A DNA stretch of 9,492 bases from JAEDES01 sp964470055 (lineage in GTDB: Bacteria; Bacillota_I; Bacilli_A; RF39; UBA660): positions 1 through 9,492 of the forward strand of contig CAYXZZ010000050.1 of the NCBI GenBank assembly GCA_964470055.1, in the 5' to 3' direction. Every line of letters starts with the position of its first letter. The stretch's first letter is position 1. The notes beneath the pieces are model-generated. The model worked only from the letters and a program-made list of their open reading frames with translations, searched no databases and was not told where the DNA came from. The position numbers and the translations under genes were made by a program. This document shows positions 7,102-9,492 of this stretch, piece by piece.

Positions 7102-7788
7102 ATGACAAAAAAAGAAAGTAGAATTTTATCAATAACATTAGCCTGTTGTGGAATACTTTTAATAGGTAGTGGTTTTGTAATGACTAAAATGCCAAAAGAA
7201 CCTATAGAAAAAATTAACTATACACTAGATATCGACGAACAAAAAGTTGCAGCAGCAAAAACAAATGAAATAAAACTAAGAGATATTGAATTAGAAATAA
7301 ATAATCCTATAAGTTTAAATATTAAAGACTATATTGAAAATATTGAAGAAATTGAAGACAGTGTAATAAAATCATTAAAACTTGATACCTCTATGGTAAA
7401 TATAAATCAAGCCGGTTCATACACATATACTGTATCTTATAAAAAGAAAAAATATAATGGAACTTTCATAATCAAAGAAAAAGAACTACCAAAAGTTGAA
7501 TTAACACTTAAAAATCTAAGTTTAGAAAAAGGTGCAGCCCTATCAACTAACATTTCAACATATATTGTAGAAGAACTATCAGATGAAGTAAAAAATAACA
7601 TCATTTTAAACCTAAAAGATGTCAATACTTCTCAACCAGGAGAATATCAATACACAGTCACATATGATAATAAATTATATACTGCTAAAATCTGGATTTA
7701 TGAAAAACAAACAACTGTTATTACTCCAAACACACCTGAAGAATCATCTACACCAACACCAGATTCAACAGATAATTCACAAAGTTAA
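7102..7788 (+). CDS. Membrane-anchored extracellular protein with two Ig-like repeats
   Basis: 228 residues; AAGGAG 8 nt before ATG 7102. A Lys-containing N-terminus and hydrophobic helix (about 8-27) suggest a signal anchor. After a spacer (28-56) come two related units, about 57-128 and 132-203, each ending in a matching block: VNINQAGSYTYTVSY then KKYNGTF, and VNTSQPGEYQYTVTY then KLYTAKI. The G-x-Y-x-Y-T-V-x-Y pattern is typical of bacterial Ig-like beta-sandwich domains. The tail (204-228) is rich in Ser, Thr and Pro, with no LPXTG motif. CC at 15-16 is not a proper lipobox. I do not recognise a named family member; a small surface or wall-spanning protein is inferred. It forms a single-gene unit with its own promoter and terminator. 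Confidence 0.8.
   Translation: MTKKESRILSITLACCGILLIGSGFVMTKMPKEPIEKINYTLDIDEQKVAAAKTNEIKLRDIELEINNPISLNIKDYIENIEEIEDSVIKSLKLDTSMVNINQAGSYTYTVSYKKKKYNGTFIIKEKELPKVELTLKNLSLEKGAALSTNISTYIVEELSDEVKNNIILNLKDVNTSQPGEYQYTVTYDNKLYTAKIWIYEKQTTVITPNTPEESSTPTPDSTDNSQS
7270..7710 (+). repeat. Tandem duplicated Ig-like domain coding region
   Basis: Two protein-level repeats with a period of 75 residues (VNINQAG at 99, VNTSQPG at 174). DNA identity between the copies is low, so the duplication is old. Confidence 0.65.
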
Positions 7789-7792
7789 ACGT

Positions 7793-7822
7793 AAAAAAGA
7801 GTCAATCTCTTTTTTATTTTTT
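7793..7822 (+). terminator. Intrinsic terminator after the Ig-like protein gene
   Basis: Stem AAAAAAGAG / CTCTTTTTT (7793-7801 with 7807-7815), loop TCAAT, followed by ATTTTTT. It starts 5 nt after the stop codon. Confidence 0.8.
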
Positions 7823-7830
7823 AAAATTTA

Positions 7831-7859
7831 TTGATAAATTTCAAATAGTGGCGTATTCT
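7831..7859 (+). promoter_or_regulatory. Possible promoter of the ord-like gene
   Basis: TTGATA (7831-7836), a 17-nt spacer and TATTCT (7854-7859). The -35 is good and the -10 is weak. A terminator just upstream implies the gene needs its own promoter. Confidence 0.5.
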
Positions 7860-7880
7860 AAAATCATAGGAGGAAAATAA

Positions 7881-8954
7881 ATGGAAAAAATTCGTGTAGT
7901 ACAATATGGTACTGGAAAAATGTCAGTATATACAATGCGCTATGTATACGAAAAAGGAGCAGAAATCGTTGGAGCCATTGATATTAATCCTGCAGTTATA
8001 GGAAAAGATATTGGTGAAATCATGGGTTGTGAAGAAAAAGGAGTTAAGGTTACTTCTGTAGAAAATGCTGAAGAATTATTAAAAGAAGTAAAACCAGACG
8101 TTGTCATTGTAACAACAATGTCTTTATTAAGCGACTTAGAAAACCCACTAATGTTATGTGCCAAACTAGGAATAAATGCCATAACAACTTGTGAAGAGGC
8201 ATTCTTCTCATTCAATTCTAATCCAACATTATCAAACAAAATTGATGCTTTAGCAAAACAAAACAACTGTACCATCACAGGTTCAGGATATCAAGATATC
8301 TATTGGGGAGAACTAATCAGTGCTATTGCAGCATCAACTCATAATATTACTAAAATTAAAGGAAGTTCTTCATATAATGTTGAAGACTATGGTATCGCAT
8401 TAGCCGAGGCTCATGGAGCAGGATTAACATTAGAAGAATTTGATGAAAAGATTGCTAGTGTTGATCGCATGAGTAAAGAAGAATTAGACAATTTAATTCA
8501 AAGCGGAACTTACTCTCCATCATATATGTGGAATGTTAACGGTTGGCTAGCAAGAAAATTAGGTTTAACAGTAACCTCTCAATCACAAAAATGTGTACCA
8601 ACTACTTACAAAGAAGATATTGACTCTTCTACATTAAATATGACTGTTAAACAAGGAAATGCAACAGGAATGAGCGCCATCGTTACAACAGAGACTGCTG
8701 AAGGAGTCACTATTGAATCTGAATGTATTGGAAAAGTATACGGTCCAGATGAATTCGACAAAAATGAATGGACAGTTATGGGAGAACCAGACACTACTAT
8801 TGTAGTAAATAGACCTGCTACAGTTGAATTAACTTGTGCAACCATCGTAAACAGATTACCAGACGTAATTAATGCAAGACCTGGTTTTGTTCCAACATGC
8901 GACATGGATGAACTTATGTATCGTCCAAAACCATTACATACATATGTAGATTAA
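7881..8954 (+). CDS. ord: 2,4-diaminopentanoate dehydrogenase-like oxidoreductase (Ord family)
   Basis: 357 residues; perfect AGGAGG 7 nt before ATG 7881. An N-terminal Rossmann fold has the nucleotide loop VVQYGTGKM (G10, G12) and a second strand EIVGAIDINP, followed by PDVVIVTTMS and the DapB-like block ITTCEEAFF. The C-terminal part (about 150-357) is the substrate and dimer domain, with GSGYQDIYWGELI and a conserved-looking end, NARPGFVPTCDMDELMYRPKP. Length and motifs agree with Ord, which oxidatively deaminates 2,4-diaminopentanoate to 2-amino-4-oxopentanoate with NAD(P)+ in anaerobic ornithine fermentation. The usual partners (OraS/OraE aminomutase, OrtA/OrtB thiolase, ornithine racemase) are absent here. 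Related DapB-fold dehydrogenases share this look, so the substrate is inferred. The strong ribosome site suggests high expression. Confidence 0.8.
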   Translation: MEKIRVVQYGTGKMSVYTMRYVYEKGAEIVGAIDINPAVIGKDIGEIMGCEEKGVKVTSVENAEELLKEVKPDVVIVTTMSLLSDLENPLMLCAKLGINAITTCEEAFFSFNSNPTLSNKIDALAKQNNCTITGSGYQDIYWGELISAIAASTHNITKIKGSSSYNVEDYGIALAEAHGAGLTLEEFDEKIASVDRMSKEELDNLIQSGTYSPSYMWNVNGWLARKLGLTVTSQSQKCVPTTYKEDIDSSTLNMTVKQGNATGMSAIVTTETAEGVTIESECIGKVYGPDEFDKNEWTVMGEPDTTIVVNRPATVELTCATIVNRLPDVINARPGFVPTCDMDELMYRPKPLHTYVD

Positions 8955-8961
8955 TTAAAAA

Positions 8962-9014
8962 ACATCATAAAAAAACACCTGTCACATGATGTGAACCCTA
9001 TTTTGGGGACAGCA
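8962..9014. other. Structured intergenic sequence with IS-end-like motif downstream of ord
   Basis: CTGTC (8979-8983) can pair with GACAG (9008-9012), enclosing the palindrome CACATGATGTG (8983-8993) and CCC-TATTTT-GGG (8996-9007). On the minus strand GTGTTTTTTT follows, so it could stop transcription coming from the right. TTTTGGGGACAGCA (9001-9014) resembles the inverse of the IS end at 9065 (its complement reads TTTTGGGGTTCAGTTCA), so a relict IS end is another reading. No clear plus-strand terminator for ord was found. Bases 9015-9064 show nothing I can name. Confidence 0.4.
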
Positions 9015-9094
9015 AGAAAAACAGTTTTTACAATTAAAAATCAAGGGGCGAACAAAGTGAGTTCTGAACTGAACCCCAAAAGTTAGACAGTTTA

Positions 9095-9252
9095 TTAGTT
9101 AGAGGAGTGTAACCTGTAATTTACGGGCGACAGTCCTTTTAATTTTACTTTAATTCTATCATAATTGTAATAATCAGGATTTTCCTTATTTCTAATATGA
9201 CACACATGTTGTATAACTTATAATTATCTCTATATAGATTTATAAAAGTTAC
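9095..9252 (-). pseudogene. IS3-family transposase OrfB, internally deleted remnant
   Basis: In the -1 frame relative to the end of orfA, the minus strand from 9252 reads VTFINLYRDNYKLYNMCVILEI, a match to the OrfB N-terminus (usual pattern: FI, then a Tyr-rich helix, then MC-VL-ISRS). From about 9193 a different frame reads RNKENPDYYNYDRIK and then VKLKGLSPVNYR, the conserved OrfB C-terminus (YYN-RI, KLKGLSPV-YR), and stops with TAA TAA at 9092-9097. The junction near 9187-9195 removes essentially the whole DDE catalytic domain and shifts the frame. The product cannot be an active transposase. Confidence 0.8.
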
Positions 9253-9492
9253 TTTCTCTCTCGTTGTGCCTTGAGGAAGGCCTGGTATTTTTTTAGGATT
9301 TCATATCTTTCTTTGTAATCATCTTTTATTAAATCTTTTTCTTTAGGACGACCTTTTTGTTCAGCAAAAGTAGTTCTGGTATTCCTATACTTATGAACCA
9401 TAGTATGAATAGTATTCCAACTAATTCCATATTCATTTGCCAAAGTTGCATAGCTATATTTTCCAGATAAATATTTACTTACTATTTCTGTT
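9249..9492 (-). CDS. IS3/IS150-type transposase OrfA, C-terminal part; N-terminus beyond window
   Basis: The frame is open from the right edge to TAA at 9249-9251, giving 80 residues. TEIVSKYLSGKYSYATLANE then YGISWNTIHTMVHKYR is a helix-turn-helix of the IS150 OrfA type. It is followed by the linker KGRPKEKD and a charged helix, YKERYEILKKYQAFLKAQRERK, which resembles the leucine-zipper-like end used for OrfA/OrfB assembly. Normal elements make OrfAB by -1 frameshifting near this stop; the -1 frame here does continue into OrfB sequence. I see no clear A6G slippery run. There is no in-frame ATG near, so the true start is outside. OrfA alone would bind IS ends but not transpose. Confidence 0.8.
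   Translation of the reverse strand, partial: TEIVSKYLSGKYSYATLANEYGISWNTIHTMVHKYRNTRTTFAEQKGRPKEKDLIKDDYKERYEILKKYQAFLKAQRERK

Larger units (their letters stand above)
9065..9492 (-). mobile_element. Defective IS3-family (IS150-like) insertion sequence, runs off right edge
   Basis: The left boundary is set at TG of TGAACTGAACCCCAAAAG, then TTAGACAG, which has the TG-start and CCCCAAAAG-TTAGACA look of IS150-group ends. The element is read on the minus strand: orfA from the right edge to 9249, then remnants of orfB to 9095, then the end. Only about 160 nt separate the orfA stop from the orfB stop, where an intact element has roughly 850. It therefore carries an internal deletion. The other end and any target duplication lie outside the window. 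Confidence 0.8.

Noticed and set aside
7138..7149. Lipoprotein signal at Cys15-Cys16 of the Ig-like protein
   Set aside because: The residue at -3 is Thr and the hydrophobic stretch continues past the Cys pair, which fits a membrane anchor rather than a lipobox.
7619..7834. Plus-strand frame overlapping the end of the Ig-like gene
   Set aside because: Out-of-frame shadow that runs through the terminator and has no ribosome site.
8955..9086. In-frame continuation of ord after its TAA, reading about 43 codons to TAG at 9084-9086
   Set aside because: It would need stop-codon read-through, crosses palindromes and enters the IS end; the homologous end of Ord is already reached at 8951, so it is probably chance.
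1..9492. Mycoplasma-type genetic code (TGA as Trp)
   Set aside because: TGA ends genes at hairpin terminators (1924-1926, 5591-5593), and Trp is TGG throughout the genes read.
1..9492. CRISPR array, tRNA or rRNA gene, phage or toxin-antitoxin module
   Set aside because: No regularly spaced repeats, cloverleaf or rRNA motifs, and no matching protein families were seen on either strand.

Overview
The window is AT-rich DNA from a low-GC Firmicutes-type bacterium. It has AAGGAG/AGGTGA ribosome sites, TTGnnn-17-TATAAT promoters, short intrinsic terminators and the standard genetic code: TGA is a stop in at least two genes and Trp is TGG. The gene content fits a host-associated or gut anaerobe of the Bacilli/Erysipelotrichia or Clostridia sort: a GH31 glycosidase, an M15B carboxypeptidase, a NfeD/SPFH pair, an Ord-type amino-acid fermentation enzyme and IS150-like debris. 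I cannot fix the genus from sequence alone.

Left region (1-3048, minus strand): a GH31 glycosidase, cut by the left edge, has its own promoter with a palindromic putative operator. Upstream of it lies a membrane-anchored VanY-like D,D-carboxypeptidase that starts at TTG and ends in its own hairpin terminator. A divergent promoter region (about 3049-3191) separates it from the next operon.

Centre (3192-5593, plus strand): a tight three-gene operon of patatin-like phospholipase, TIGR01212/YtqA-type radical SAM protein (MnmL candidate for tRNA wobble-uridine modification) and a DUF1294 small membrane protein. The genes are 1 nt apart and then overlap by 14 nt. The operon ends in a hairpin that contains the last stop codon and also serves the converging operon. 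That converging minus-strand operon (5601-6979) is NfeD followed by a QmcA-like SPFH protein, a classic membrane-microdomain pair with a near-consensus promoter.

Right region: a single-gene unit encodes a membrane-anchored extracellular protein with two tandem Ig-like repeats (7102-7788, terminator after it). Next comes a 2,4-diaminopentanoate dehydrogenase-like gene (ord, 7881-8954) with a strong ribosome site and its own promoter. None of the usual ornithine-fermentation partners is visible. About 110 bp downstream an IS3/IS150-type element begins. Its orfA is open to the right edge, but orfB has lost almost all of its catalytic domain, so it is a defective copy.

The window is mostly housekeeping and surface biology. 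I see no clear new multi-gene system. The points most worth checking are the GH31 with Ser where the usual acid/base Asp should be, the operon linking a patatin lipase to a tRNA-modifying radical SAM enzyme, the isolated ord next to IS debris, and the structured IS-end-like sequence between them.
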